From Xenopus tropicalis (taxonomy: Eukaryota > Chordata > Amphibia > Anura > Pipidae), in NCBI RefSeq assembly GCF_000004195.4, contig NC_030679.2:28199712-28263711 (forward strand): a stretch of DNA of 64,000 bases, in the 5' to 3' direction. The translations under genes and the position numbers were made by a program. Under the pieces are notes generated by a model, which worked only from the letters and a program-made list of their open reading frames with translations, was not told the origin of the DNA and did not search any database. Below are positions 21,762 to 33,810 of this stretch, in pieces (within the stretch, counting starts at the first letter, position 1; each line of letters starts with the position of its first letter).

Positions 21762-24480
21762 TTTGGTCATTTCATATAAGAACATATGAGTCAACATCTT
21801 AGCATATATCTTTTACATAGGCTATTAAGAATTGGATAATCACAAATTATACAGTGGTATATATGGCAGTAGACTATCCTATAAACTGCAACTTATATGT
21901 TCTTTTAAAGGAGACCCTATGAACATATCAGGTTGACTGAAAGTGGCCGGTATAGGGTCTGAGACAAGCAAGATAGTACAGTATTATATCCAAAGAAATT
22001 CTAAATCTAGAAGAAACATATCAATGCACAGGATTATGGGGTGTATTTAATTTATTCATGTGTCATGACATGTTGCAGGCACAACTGCCCTTTATCAAGC
22101 ATACATGTAGAATCATTGTATAGATATTAAAAATCCCTTAGCCCCCACCCTCCACTTAGGATTGGATAATTTAAATGTCAATTAAAATCCATCCCAGTCC
22201 TACACAGACCAATTTCCTGTTTAATATAGCTTGAAGCTGGAACTGCACATTCCTCTGCCTACTAATTGCATGTTTACATATACGTTACACATTATACATT
22301 TCTTTACATTTTCTTAGTAGACTTCAGTACAAAAGTGTACTGTATATGAAAGGCTGGATGGCCTAAAAGTGTTTTCATAGTGCTCAACAACAGAAACACT
22401 AGCCAAAAGTATAACTGCCTCAGTTGGCAATAGTTCCAACACACTGCCTGACAAAAACTAAAATAGATGACGCACATTTCGCTCAAGTCACTTGAGCTTT
22501 ATCAAAGGCAATTGTCTTTGTGTTAATACTTATAGATGCGTGTCCATCCGCCAATTCAAATCAGTTAATGGGAACACGTGAATGGGACAACTTCCCACAC
22601 TACAACATTCCTGTAAAGTAGTTGTAAAGGGGATGCAAGAAGAGCGAAGAGTGCGAAGAGTGCAAAATCACATGTGTTCTGGTGATACTGTCAGCACCAT
22701 TGCCTCTACCACAGAGAATGTGGTAAAGGGCTTTGAAAAAGGGCCCACATGCCGCCTCAACCAACAGGAATATGTAAGTATTGCACTATGAAATTTTTAA
22801 TATAGCTAATTAATTACTGTTTTATCATATATATGACTGTTTTTTTATATATATATAAACAAAAAGGTCTTGGCTATTCAAAGATCTGTTGTGTCCACAT
22901 ACAGAATACAAGCTTCAACCAAGCTATCTCACTACAGCCCATAGGTCCTCTCTAACCTAATTACTGAATGCTTCAGTCCCTAATTGTCTGGATCCTAAAC
23001 CCCAAATCTCATCCTCCTTGTTGGGACCATAGACTGCCCTTGCTATCTAATATCTACCTCATTAACCCTGGGATGATTCTAGTACACTGGACCCCCTACT
23101 TACCCTAACCCTACAGAGCTGCTTCATAGCACTGACCACCATCTTTAGCTGTGGCACTTCTGTTTCCAGCAGCCATCTTGTTGTTGGTGAACAGTAAACA
23201 GCATATGCACACTGGCACCCATACTGGGATATAGGGGAACTGTGAATTCAAGGTTGGACTGGCCCAACAAGGCACTGGGGCAAAAAACAAATGTTGGGCC
23301 CCATTTCAATGGGCATGTTGGTGGGTGAGCCAGCCCCCCTGACTGGGGGTTTGGAGAATATTTGGCCTTGGAATCTCAAGTACAGCATGTTGATTGGTGG
23401 TACTTTGAAAATGTGGTAGTGTACACATACCACATGACACATACCAAGTCACACACCTCTGTAAAACTATACATATTTGGTATTGGCACATTTATGAAAC
23501 ATGCAGATTTCTAAATCAGTTTTATTTCCACATTTTTTGTGATATAAATCCATTTATTATGCAATCCCTAAATTGGTATGTAAACCCTTAAATCGTGTTA
23601 CAGAAGTGGAATTACACAAACGTATATGCAAACTAAAATTACCCTTCAAAAAAATGCCCCTAAAGTGAAATGACTTGAAAATAAAATGCAAAATAATTAT
23701 TACAAGGCTCATGTAGATGTGATACTTGGCTTGATGGCAGACTGACAGATTTACTAAGAGCTAAATACAAATTCATTAAAAAATGTTGGTAAAATGCCCA
23801 CTAAAAGACAAAATTCACAAAAGTAGAGATAGAGGATTATGAATAAGGTGACAATTCAGACAAATCTATCTCCACTTTTATTTTGTCTCAATATCAATAT
23901 CAGCATATAGTTCTGGCTGTTTTGCCTCTAACCCATAATTGGTTTCTTGAATGCTGAATTCTAAAGAATGTAAAATCTGAACTTTAGAATTGGACAAAAG
24001 CATATTTTTGACCTTGCTTTTTTGCTGCCTGCTCAAATCTTGGCCTGACATATTGACCTTGTACTTTATATTGTACCCCACCTGCTTTATCTTGTTCTAT
24101 CTGTCCTGTCCTCTGTTCTTTTCAGGTGTCCTGTACTGCATGTGCTTGGTCTTTTCCTAGTCCCTAGTTCCCTATTGGGTTGTTATTGCTCTCTGCCTTC
24201 TGACTCCTCATCATGTCAATCCCCAGTTTCTAGTAATTACCCATTACTGGTCAGATCTTTTCTATTTTTATTGATTTTAGACATTTTCCAATTCCTAAAA
24301 GCAACAGGATTTTCCAGTGGCCAAATGTACACAGCAGTGGGAACTATCAGATCTGACATGTAGTAAAAGAAGCTGCATTTCCAATCAGTTCCACAATCTG
24401 ATCCCAAGATTATAAATACAGACAGTCAACCGGTGTGGGCAGATAGTCTAAACTACCCCACAAAATCACCGCAGGTATGC
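21760..24480. other. Non-coding interval between exons 3 and 4
   Basis: No gene found. The frames here are short and unrelated to known families. A stretch at 23250-23345 (GGACTGGCCCAAC, TTGGGCCCCAT) faintly recalls the ends of the 14268 MITE family but is too diverged to assign. Confidence 0.4.
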
Positions 24481-24497
24481 ATAAAATAAGACCAACT

Positions 24498-25900
24498 AAA
24501 TTTTATTTTTTTTATTCAAGCACCAACATATCTCTCTGTGCTGTACAGAAGTGTGTTTTCATTGAAACTACAGATCACATACAAGTATAAAATTGATATA
24601 AGGGGTATAGAAGGCCCTGCTCAATAGATCTTAGTCAAAAAAGCAAATCAAACTTAACTCTTCCTAGGAAAAAAATAGCTACATTTTGTGCCAAAACCCT
24701 GATATCTTATATTGCTTTGTTGTTTTTCTAGGACATCCCATCCATAAACAAATATTGATGAAAACCACATGTATAACGGTTATAGAACACATGATTGAAA
24801 AATGAAAAATTCCAGTTTGTATTACATACATTACATCATTTAATAAAAATAATGCTGATCCTATCTCAGTCTCCTCATTTCTTTTTCTGACACAGTGATA
24901 TTTTCCTAGTTCGTTAAATGTTGTTTGAATGTTACATGTACAAAAGGCTTAGGCATTGTCATTATTATGTACATTTTTATCAGAACCAACACTTTTTGTT
25001 ATTTATTCTCTATCAATTGGAGGATCTTGGCGAATCATTCTTTCGTTATACCAAGAAGTTTTCCTGGAAACATTGTGCCAGCGTTTCTAAAGAGATAATG
25101 TTGATTTATAACTTTCCCATGTTTCAAAATTTTTTTTACTCATTTCTCCTTTTGCATAGAGGCTTCTATCCAATCCATAGTGAATAAGTAGGATAGTTTT
25201 GAGATTAACAGAGAGATTGAGGAAGGGTCTGGCTTAATCTATTCTTGAAGAATGGCTTTTTTCACTACTGCTGAAATTATTATCATTAGCCTTGCGCTTC
25301 CTTTTGTAAGTCTAGAAGGGAATTTAGTTGTTGGGCCTAACACGGCCCATTCTGGGGAAACTGGAGAATAGTTAATAAGAGTGAGTAATCTCTGACTTCC
25401 CTCCAAAATTTTTAGATTTTTGGGTAGTTCCAAAGGGCGTGAAATATATCTGCTTTGGTTTGTTTGCATTTTGGGCACCTACTATGTTGCCATAAATTCA
25501 ACTTATATCATTTTTGGGAGGGTAAAAGGAGCAGTGGAAAATCTTTAAGAACACTTTTATATGAGAGGGCATAGGGAATTCTTTTGAGCTCAATGCTTCC
25601 AAGATATCCTCCATATTTATGTCTGGTAACCATTGTGTCGATTTCCCTACTCCTTTATTTTCCTTTATGTAGTCATATAGCTAAAAACTTCCCCTTTCCA
25701 ATAGTCTAATAATATGGTTTATCCCAGTCTGCATCAGATAATAATTTTAAATTTTAAATACTGCCATTTATCAGTAGTGTCTAAAAATGTAAAATGTTTT
25801 TCTAAATATTTAAATTTTAGTCTGAAGGGATATACGTTAACACTGCAATCTGTTAAAATTATACCTGTACTTAAATATTCACCATCCCATCCAACTTAAC
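24498..25900 (-). mobile_element. Degenerate L1/Tx1-like LINE, 3' part
   Basis: Minus-strand frames broken by stops read CPKCKQTKADIFHALWN, then PKI and KFWREV, near 25400-25490, the zinc-knuckle-like end of L1/Tx1 ORF2. The 3' edge at 24500-24540 carries CACCAACATAT and CTGTGCTGTACAG, the antisense of the tail seen at 41.78 kb. No intact frame. Confidence 0.6.
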
Positions 25901-26586
25901 TGTTGCAGCAAATGGGATGGCAATCTTACCATTTGGTACCTGACTATAATGTAAATTGTAGACAGCCTGCATTTACCCTTCCTTCACAGATAATTGACTC
26001 CTGCTACAAGGGCAAACAAAGGGATTCTCTGTAAGGTTAGCCCTCACCGATAGACATAGTTAGACCCAATGTGGATCCTACATACAGATTAAAATGGGCA
26101 TTCTTACCAAATGCCTTCCAGCAGTATTTGCTTTTGTTACAATTAGCCCCATCACAATAAATGCCATATTGGTCCCTATGATGGCTGCCTGGAATGCCAC
26201 ATGAATGACTCACCATGGAACCTCAGTCTTTGGTTTGCAGAAAGAATCAAACTATGTTCTGCATTTACAACTGGGGCTGATTCCTTTCTGGCTTACACAC
26301 ATGGCTGGCAAGAATTCCTTGTTACTAGTCTTGTTACATAATATTAATAGGCATCAGTCCTGGCTGCCCCAAGGAAGATCACAGAGACTGCCCAGCTGCA
26401 AACATCACAGCTGAACCCACATGCTTCAGTGACCAGCAGCTATAGTACCATAAGATTACTCTGGGGTATTAATATTCTAGGCAAGTCCAACCCTATGCCT
26501 GTGACCTCACAAGGTCTAAGGGTGTCATAGTGATACAAGTGGGCCATTAAGTTTCACCGTTGTAATGCACTGCACAAATTAAAAAT
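25901..26586. other. Non-coding interval
   Basis: No coding frame or repeat identified. Confidence 0.4.
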
Positions 26587-27440
26587 ACAGTATAGGTCTA
26601 GGACCCGTTATCAAGAATGCTCAGGACCAAGGGTATTCTGGATAAGGGGTCATTCTGTAATTTAGATCTTCATACCTTAAAGTGGACCTGTCACCCAGAC
26701 ATAAAAAGCTCTATAATAAAAGCCCTTTTCAAATAAAAAAAGAAACCCAAAATCATTTTTTTATTACCACATCCATACCCCATAACAAAAGCATTTAAAA
26801 ATCCCAGCTGTCAATCATATATTGCCTGCCCCGCCTCTATGCCTTAGGCATAGAGGTGGGGCAGAGAGTTACTTTCACTTTCAATTCAGGACTTCTTAGA
26901 TGTTGCTGCACTCCTCTCTTTGCCCCTCCCTCCTCACCATGTAATTTTGTAACCAGTGCATGGATATGGACATCAGGTCCCCCCATACTGGCACAGAAGC
27001 AAGATTTTGGCAGGATGCAATGCCTGCTTTGATAACAGTGTCCACAAAATGGCGCATACCTGCTTGCTGCAATTGTGAATTCCAAAGCTGATGAAAATAA
27101 GATTTAAATAATTTATGTAGTATAAGTAAAGTTTATTTTGCTTGACAAACACAATAGAAAACAATTTAGAATTATTTCTTAAGGTGACAGGTCCCCTTTA
27201 AGTCTACTACAAATTTAATAAAACATTAATTAAACCCAATAGGATTGTTTTGCATCCAATAAGGATTATTTATATCTTAGTTGGGATCAAATACAAGGTA
27301 CTGTTTTATTATTACAGAGAAAAAATAAATCAATTTTAAAAACCTGAATTATTTGATTAAAATGGAGTCTATGGGAGACAGGCTTTTAATTCAAAGCTTT
27401 CTGGATAAAGGGTTTCCGGATAACTGATTCCATATCTGTA
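26587..27440 (+). mobile_element. hAT-type MITE interrupted by a TTAA element
   Basis: Left block GGACCCGTTATCAAGAATGC and right block GGATAACTGATTCCATATCT are near-inverted termini. Aligns with the uninterrupted copy at 30735-31059 except for 517 bp plus a TTAA. Confidence 0.85.
26681..27197. mobile_element. TTAA-flanked MITE, 517 bp (T2/Kolobok- or piggyBac-type)
   Basis: Flanked by TTAA at 26677-26680 and 27198-27201. Termini AGTGGACCTGTCACC and GGTGACAGGTCCCCT are inverted repeats. The uninterrupted paralogous repeat has a single TTAA at the same point (30820-30823). Small frames inside are not genes. Confidence 0.9.
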
Positions 27441-27577
27441 TATTAATCAATAATTAACTTAAAAAACAAATACCAGTACAACATCCAATACACTACAATA
27501 GCATTTAGTTTAGCCATAGTTCAATCAAAAGTACTGTAGTCCTAAATTCCATTTTAGAATGAGTAATTATGTCCTAC

Positions 27578-30001
27578 CTTAATCATGCAAACAGAAGGTG
27601 AATTTTCTTTTGGAGAGCTATTTCCATTAGCGGAATCTTCTGTATCAATTAGAGTGTCAGTTGGGACATTTTCAACTGGCTTTAAATAGGCGAGTTCGTT
27701 CTGACTTGAATCAATAGCCACACAAAGTTCATATGGAAATGGGAGAGGTAAGGTTCCATCGCTAGCCTGAGAGGGGCATGTTAGTGTAAAGTGGGGATAG
27801 AACCGTTTACCAGCATTGGCAAAAGTGGTTGAAATATTTGACCTTCTGGTTTTAAAAACGATCATTGTCATGACTGTTAAAACAAATAAAAAAGATATCA
27901 CAGCAATAGATATAATCAGATAAAATGAAACATTAGACTGCATGTCTGATTCTACGGGATGATTTGTTATTTCGGGAAGAATTTGTTGGAAACTCTCAGC
28001 CATGACAAGATTTAAAGTAACTGTTGCTGAGAGAGAGGGGCCTCCATTATCTTTTACCAACACAACAATTTGTTGCCTTATGTTATCTGTATCATCAAAA
28101 TCCCGTATTACTCTTATTTCACCGGTGTGTTGTCCAATGGAAAAATAAGGAGAATCAGGAACTTGCAGCAAGTGGTAGGAGAGCCATGCATTGTGACCAG
28201 AATCTGCATCTACTGCCACTATTTTTGTTACAAGGTAATCTTTTCCTGAAAAGCGAGGAATAAATTCAAATAATGCTGTAGAATCTGTGTCCGGCGAGGG
28301 GTATAGGATCCTTGGAGCATTATCATTCTGGTCAATAATACAAATCTTTACAGTGATGTTTTGGCTTAAGGGAGGAGATCCAGAGTCCTTAGCCATAACT
28401 TGAAATTGAAATTCTCTTAACTGCTCATAATCAAGTGAACGTTGTGCATATAGAACTCCAGTCATGGAGTTTATAGAAATATAGGATAGCATTGAGACCT
28501 CATCTTCCTTGTTACTGAGGACTGAATAAGCAATTTTCCCATTATCATTGAGATCTGAATCAGAAGCATGAATGTTGTATATTGAGGTTCCTGGTGAGTT
28601 ATTTTCTGCAACGTATATGATGTAATTTGCTTTCTCAAAAACTGGAGCATTATCATTTACATCTGATATGATTAACCGTATGGTTTTATTGATGGACAAC
28701 TGAGGCAATCCTTTATCTGAAGCCGTAATGGTGATATTGTACTCTGCATTGGTTTCCCTGTCCATGTTGGCTTTAGTTATAAGTTTATAGTAATTGTTTG
28801 ATGTTGATGTAAATTGGAAGGGTACATTTTGATCAATGCAACCAGAGACCTGACCATTTTCTCCAGAATCCAAATCATGAACTTTTACTAGAGCTATTAC
28901 TGTACCAGGTGGAGAATCTTCTGATATGGTAGATGTAAGAGATGTGATGATTATTTCTGGTACATTATCATTAACATCAATAATCTGTATCAACACTTTA
29001 CAATGACCAGTCAGACCTCCTCCATCTTTTGCTTCCACTTTCATCTGATAGCTCTCTGTTACTTCATAGTCCAGGTCACCTATTATTTTAATAATACCTT
29101 TTATAGGATCAATAGTAAAGATTTCACGTGCATTGGCAGGAATTTGGCTAAATGAGTAGGTTATTTGTGCATTGGAGCCTTCATCCTTATCCACAGCATT
29201 AAGATGAAGGACAACAAAATCCTTTGGTGCATTTTCCTCTAAACTTAATTGGTACACTTTTTGACTAAATTCAGGGTAATTGTCATTTACATCTTGGATG
29301 AAAACTTTTACAAGGGCTGTGCCAGTTTTTAACGGGGTTCCACCATCAAACGCAGTTAAAATTAACTCATAGAACATTTTTTCTTCTCGATCAAGTGGCT
29401 TTTCCAACACCAGCTCTGGATATTGGATTCCATCCGCACTTGTTTCTTGTCTCAAGGTGAAATAGTCATTCTCATTTAGATTATAGCTTTGCACAGAATT
29501 GGTTCCTAGATCTAGATCTTGTGCCTGGTCAAGAGTGAAATGGGTTCCTGGTACAGCAGATTCGCTAAACCATATATCAAAGGTATCCTTAGAAAAACTT
29601 GGTGGAACATCATTTATATCTTCTATTTCAACTTCAATTGTATACAGATTCAATGGATTTTCAATCACAGCTTCAAGATTTATAGAGCAAATCTGCCTTC
29701 CACCACATAATGCTTCTCTGTCTATCCTCTCTGACACTTGTAAATTCCCATTTTCAAAATTAACATCAAAGTATTGATTTCTTGAATGGGAAACAATGTG
29801 AAAATGTCTCTGTGTTAATTCTTTAATATTTAAGCCAAGGTCTGTTGCTATGTTGCCTACTACAAACCCTCTTTTTTGTTCCTCAGCTATGGAGTATTGA
29901 AGCTGACCAGAGACAGATTTCCAAGTAAAACAAATACAGAGAATGAATACTTGCCATGTTAGTGTTGCTTGCCTGCCTCCATTTAGGATCGTCTCACACA
30001 T
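27578..30001 (-). CDS. pcdhg: Protocadherin gamma variable exon 4 (frog subfamily I)
   Basis: Exon of 808 codons. Signal peptide about 1-32 with LTWQV core ending KSVSG, then QLQYSIAEE, six EC repeats, membrane helix about 693-716 and a tail with LPFPYELCVA, AYLKP and PTDTLIDTEDS. EC1 has C-x5-C (CGGRQIC). It ends AAG|GTAGGA, the only donor in the window preceded by AAG rather than CAG, so the last variable residue is K rather than Q. EC1-EC3 differ from exon 3 at many positions, while EC4-EC6 are almost identical even at silent sites. CSE at 30167-30197. By family rules EC1-EC4 would set homophilic specificity, so exons 3 and 4 should differ in partner choice mainly through EC2-EC3. Confidence 0.95.
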
Positions 30002-30166
30002 TGTTAGCTGAAAAATCTTCTTTAAATATAGTATAGCTACAGAGCATGGACAAAGATTTTGTTGCTTTCAGTGAATCAGAGTGGTAATGCTTCAGCTATT
30101 CTTCCTTATATTTGCTGTGTTCATATATAAAACAACAGTGGAACACTGAACACAGCATTGCATTTT

Positions 30167-30197
30167 CTTGGTCAACAGCGGCACACAGAGTCCTAAA
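30167..30197 (-). promoter_or_regulatory. Pcdh CSE, exon 4 promoter
   Basis: Same block as before exon 3 with two small changes: CACACAGAG for CACTCAGAG and one extra base in TCCTAAA. The CGCT core is intact. It lies about 166 bp upstream of the ATG, followed by the shared AACTGCAG block. Confidence 0.88.
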
Positions 30198-30734
30198 TGG
30201 TGAACTGCAGACACATACTAAAAAAAGCTAAATTTAAAATACCTATGGGTGACATTTGAAATGTTTTTAAAGATATTTTTATTATAAAGTTTTTGGAATA
30301 AAAAAATATATAAGAATACAAACCTCAATCATTTTTATTCAAGACAATTATACAAGCTCTAAAGATTAATTCAAATAACAAAAAAAACATGTTTGATTAT
30401 TTGGAAAAAATACATAAAAAGTCAAATCCAATCTTTTGTCAAGAGCACTTAAGTAAGGGTTTCATTTGTGAAAGAAATATGTTTCCAAGCCTGCCTCCTC
30501 TGTCTAAGGTCTAAGAGTGTTTACACACAAACACTCTACATGAATGGAAAAAGGCAGAGTTTGTCAGGATCAGTTGTGTGTATTTCGCTATAATACAAAA
30601 AATATATCACATAAAAAAGTGACATCTTCTGGAGGGAGGGGGGTTACAGGTGATTACCTGGAGTTATCAACAAGAGATAGGATATGGGATAGATTGCCTT
30701 GGTCCTGCACTCTATATCTCTATACTCTTCTTAG

Positions 30735-31059
30735 TACAGGTTTAAGACCCAATATCCAGAATACTTGGGACCAAGAGCATTCCATATAAGGGGTCTTTCC
30801 GTAATTTGGATCTCCGTACCTTAAGTCTACTAAAAAAATCAATAAGACATTAATTAAACCCAATAGGATTGTTTTGCATCCAGTAAGGATTACTTATATC
30901 CTTGTTGAGATCAAATACAAAGTACTGTTTTGATATTACAGAGAAAAAGGGAATGTTTTAAAAATTGTAATTATTTGATTAAAATGAAGTCTATGGGAGA
31001 TGGGCTTTCTGTAATTTGGAGCTTTCTGGATAACTGGTTTCCGGATAATGGATCCCATC
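30735..31059 (+). mobile_element. hAT-type MITE, uninterrupted copy
   Basis: Shares AAACCCAATAGGATTGTTTT, GAGATCAAATACAAAG and TTTGATTAAAATG with the 26587 copy, in the same order and orientation. Ends ACAGG and GGATCC are only partly preserved. Confidence 0.85.
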
Positions 31060-31247
31060 AAGCTCCTAAATTTAGATGAAATGTTTGCATTTTGACACAA
31101 TAGAACTTATTTCCCATGTGTCAAAAATAGCAACCATTGCAATTAAAAAATCTGTTCTTCAGCTCACACCTGAAGAAATACTGTCATTTCCTTTCCATGA
31201 ATGGATGAGGAACATTCTTTTTTCAAAATAATAGAATTTACATTGAC

Positions 31248-31572
31248 TAGTGATGAGCGAATTTTTTCACCACGCATCGATTCACAGCGAATTTCCACAT
31301 TGCGTCATCGTTGAATTGTTTCGCGAAGCTTCCATTAAAATTTGTCACGTGGAAAATGATTTTGTCACGCGTCAAATTGGGCGCAGTCGCGTCAAAAAAG
31401 ACGCCGTTTCGTCAAATTGTGTGCTGTCGCATCAAATTGGGTATGGTCGTGGCAAAAAACAGCGCGGTCCCATTGAACTGGGTGCAGTCGCTTAAAAAAA
31501 AAAAAAAAATAGCGCGACAAATGCATTTCCCGAATTTTTCACCATTTTGCAAATTTTATTCACTCATCACTA
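31248..31572. mobile_element. hAT MITE, 325 bp, perfect TSD
   Basis: Starts TAGTGATGAGCGAAT and ends ATTCACTCATCACTA. Flanked by ACATTGAC at 31240-31247 and 31573-31580. The interior has repeats of GTCGCGTCAAATTGGGCG type. Confidence 0.93.
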
Positions 31573-33600
31573 ACATTGACCCATTTTTAAGGGGCAGTTA
31601 ATTACTTTATTGTTTTCTATTTCACACAATTTCAATGGCAAATTAATACTATCATTGTTTTCTATCTCATCCAGTTTTATGGGATGTTTATCCCATCATT
31701 GTTCTCACACATTGTTTTAAGGGGAAATCAATCCCATGTTTTTTTATTTCACACACTTTCAAGGGGGAGTTAATTATATCAGTGTTTTCTATTTCCCTCA
31801 GTTTTAAGCAAAACTAAAACACATCATTGTTTTAAAAGAATAAGCCGCAATGCTCCTAAAATGGCTGATGGAGCATTCCTGTTTTGGAAAAATAAAGAGG
31901 ATTCATGGAAACAAACATCCATTTCAACTCAATTTTTTTGAGTTTTACCAATACTTTCAGCTCAAAAAATTAAAGATTTTTGAAAGTAAACTAGATCTTT
32001 TCGTACAGCAAACAAGCCAAGGCACACATACATACTAGTTCACATCAGCCAATGAAAGAACAGAGTTCTGTCTTTAGCTTCCACACTTCTTCCTGTAATC
32101 TGAGGGACCACAGTCCATCACTAAATGGTGGATCAATGGAAAGGATGTAAAAGAGTAATATATATTGATATACATATATTCCAGTTTGGTGAGATTCTTT
32201 AATAGGTCACTTAACATAATATAGATATCTGTAGGTTAAATATTCATTCTGGGGGTATAGTTTTCCTTTAATAAACAAGGAAGTAACTCAAGTACAAGAA
32301 ACAAAGCAAAAACACTAAGAGAATAAAAAGACAGAAGAACAAGTGCATCTGTTCCTAGGCAAATGAATAACTTTAATTCATTCACAAATAGTTACTCGTT
32401 GTATTACTGTACATAGGCTTAGCTCAATATATTTTGAATGAACTTTTTATATATTGTTAAGAGCACAAATAACCCATAAATATAATTGATATTAATTTAA
32501 TGTAAAAGCATTAGAATGTTATAGGAGTTTTGCTAACTTCACTCCTTAGTACCTACATTCGACCTGCACCAAACCCTAACCCGCCCACCTGCTCCCGACC
32601 CGAACCCTATCCGGCTTCCACCCTTTATTTATAGATCTGTGGGCACGCATTTACAGTATAAATGCAGAAGCTGGAAGAAGCAGGTGGGCAGTGTTGGGTC
32701 ATGGGCGGAAAGAGTGAGTGGAAGCGCTCAACCCAAACCTGCCCACAACCTGCGAGTGAGGTCAGCCTAAACCTAATATGAGTGTATTCATATTGAGCAT
32801 GATTGAGCATGATGGACTATTTGTTACACAAATAAGAAACAAAAAAGTTTTGCTTGTCCAGTAATATATACAGTACCCCGATTTTTATCAGTGCCACCAC
32901 ATATATTAATTTCATACTGTAAAACTGTGATTTAGCCAGTCATATTTTTTTCAGTAGTTAATCATTTTAATTATTGCACAAGTAAAGAATTATTCAATAT
33001 ATTACTTAGCTGCATATGTGTATAACACACTAGAAAAAAGATCTACCTGAAACTATCTGGTTAAAAACACTTTCTTACAAAAATCCCAGAAGCTTATACT
33101 AAACAAATTTTGTAGCATAAACAGTAAACAATATATCACATGTCTGTGCAAAACATCTATGACCAAGCATGGCACTGGTTTTAGATTACTTACTAATTAT
33201 AAAAAATATTACCAGTAAGATTGGTGCTTTCACCAAAAATAATAGTATGTGGTGTGTACAAATATTTATTAAATGTCTGGATTTCTGCAAAAGGAATAAA
33301 AGACAGGAAAGGGCAGCTGCATGTTCAGTGGTCAAATCATAAACAATGGATGAAATTAGGGCCTCTTGTTCCTCTTGTTACACCCCTGTAACATTACCAA
33401 TGAATATAAATATATATTTTAATAGAGTAATGAAACCCAACTTGAAAGCATAAGTCCACCACAAAACCACTTTTCTATAAAAGGCCCTGCTTCTCCATAA
33501 GGACCAGAAAAGTCAGGTTAAACCACCAGCCATCTAAAGCCCCAATATGGGTTTTAAAATATTTTGACTATTATTTAAGGACTGTTTCTAGAACATTATG
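31573..33600. other. Non-coding interval between exons 4 and 5
   Basis: At 31995-32110 (CAAGCCAAGGCACACATACA, TCAGCCAATGAAAGAACAG) there is a dispersed repeat also found at 50385-50470. Otherwise no feature recognised. Confidence 0.5.
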
Positions 33601-33810
33601 ATTTTTTAAGAGCTAATAATATGCAATGTCTTATTTTAAACTGGCAACTGCAATTTAATGTACATAGTTAATTGCTAGTAGAAAACAGCAACTTTACATG
33701 AGGTTCAGCCCCTCCAAATGATCCAAAGTATAAATATATACATTTATATAACCTGTTTATCCATCTTCCAAGCCCCAACTGGTCTACTGCTAAACAATTA
33801 AGCAACTTAC
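33601..33810. repeat. Duplicated intron flank of exon 5 (pair with 42966-43176)
   Basis: About 210 bp beside the exon 5 donor match those beside the exon 6 donor, including GAGGTTCAGCCCCTCC and CCAAGCCCCAACTGGTCTAC, with about 10 percent differences judged by eye. Confidence 0.9.
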
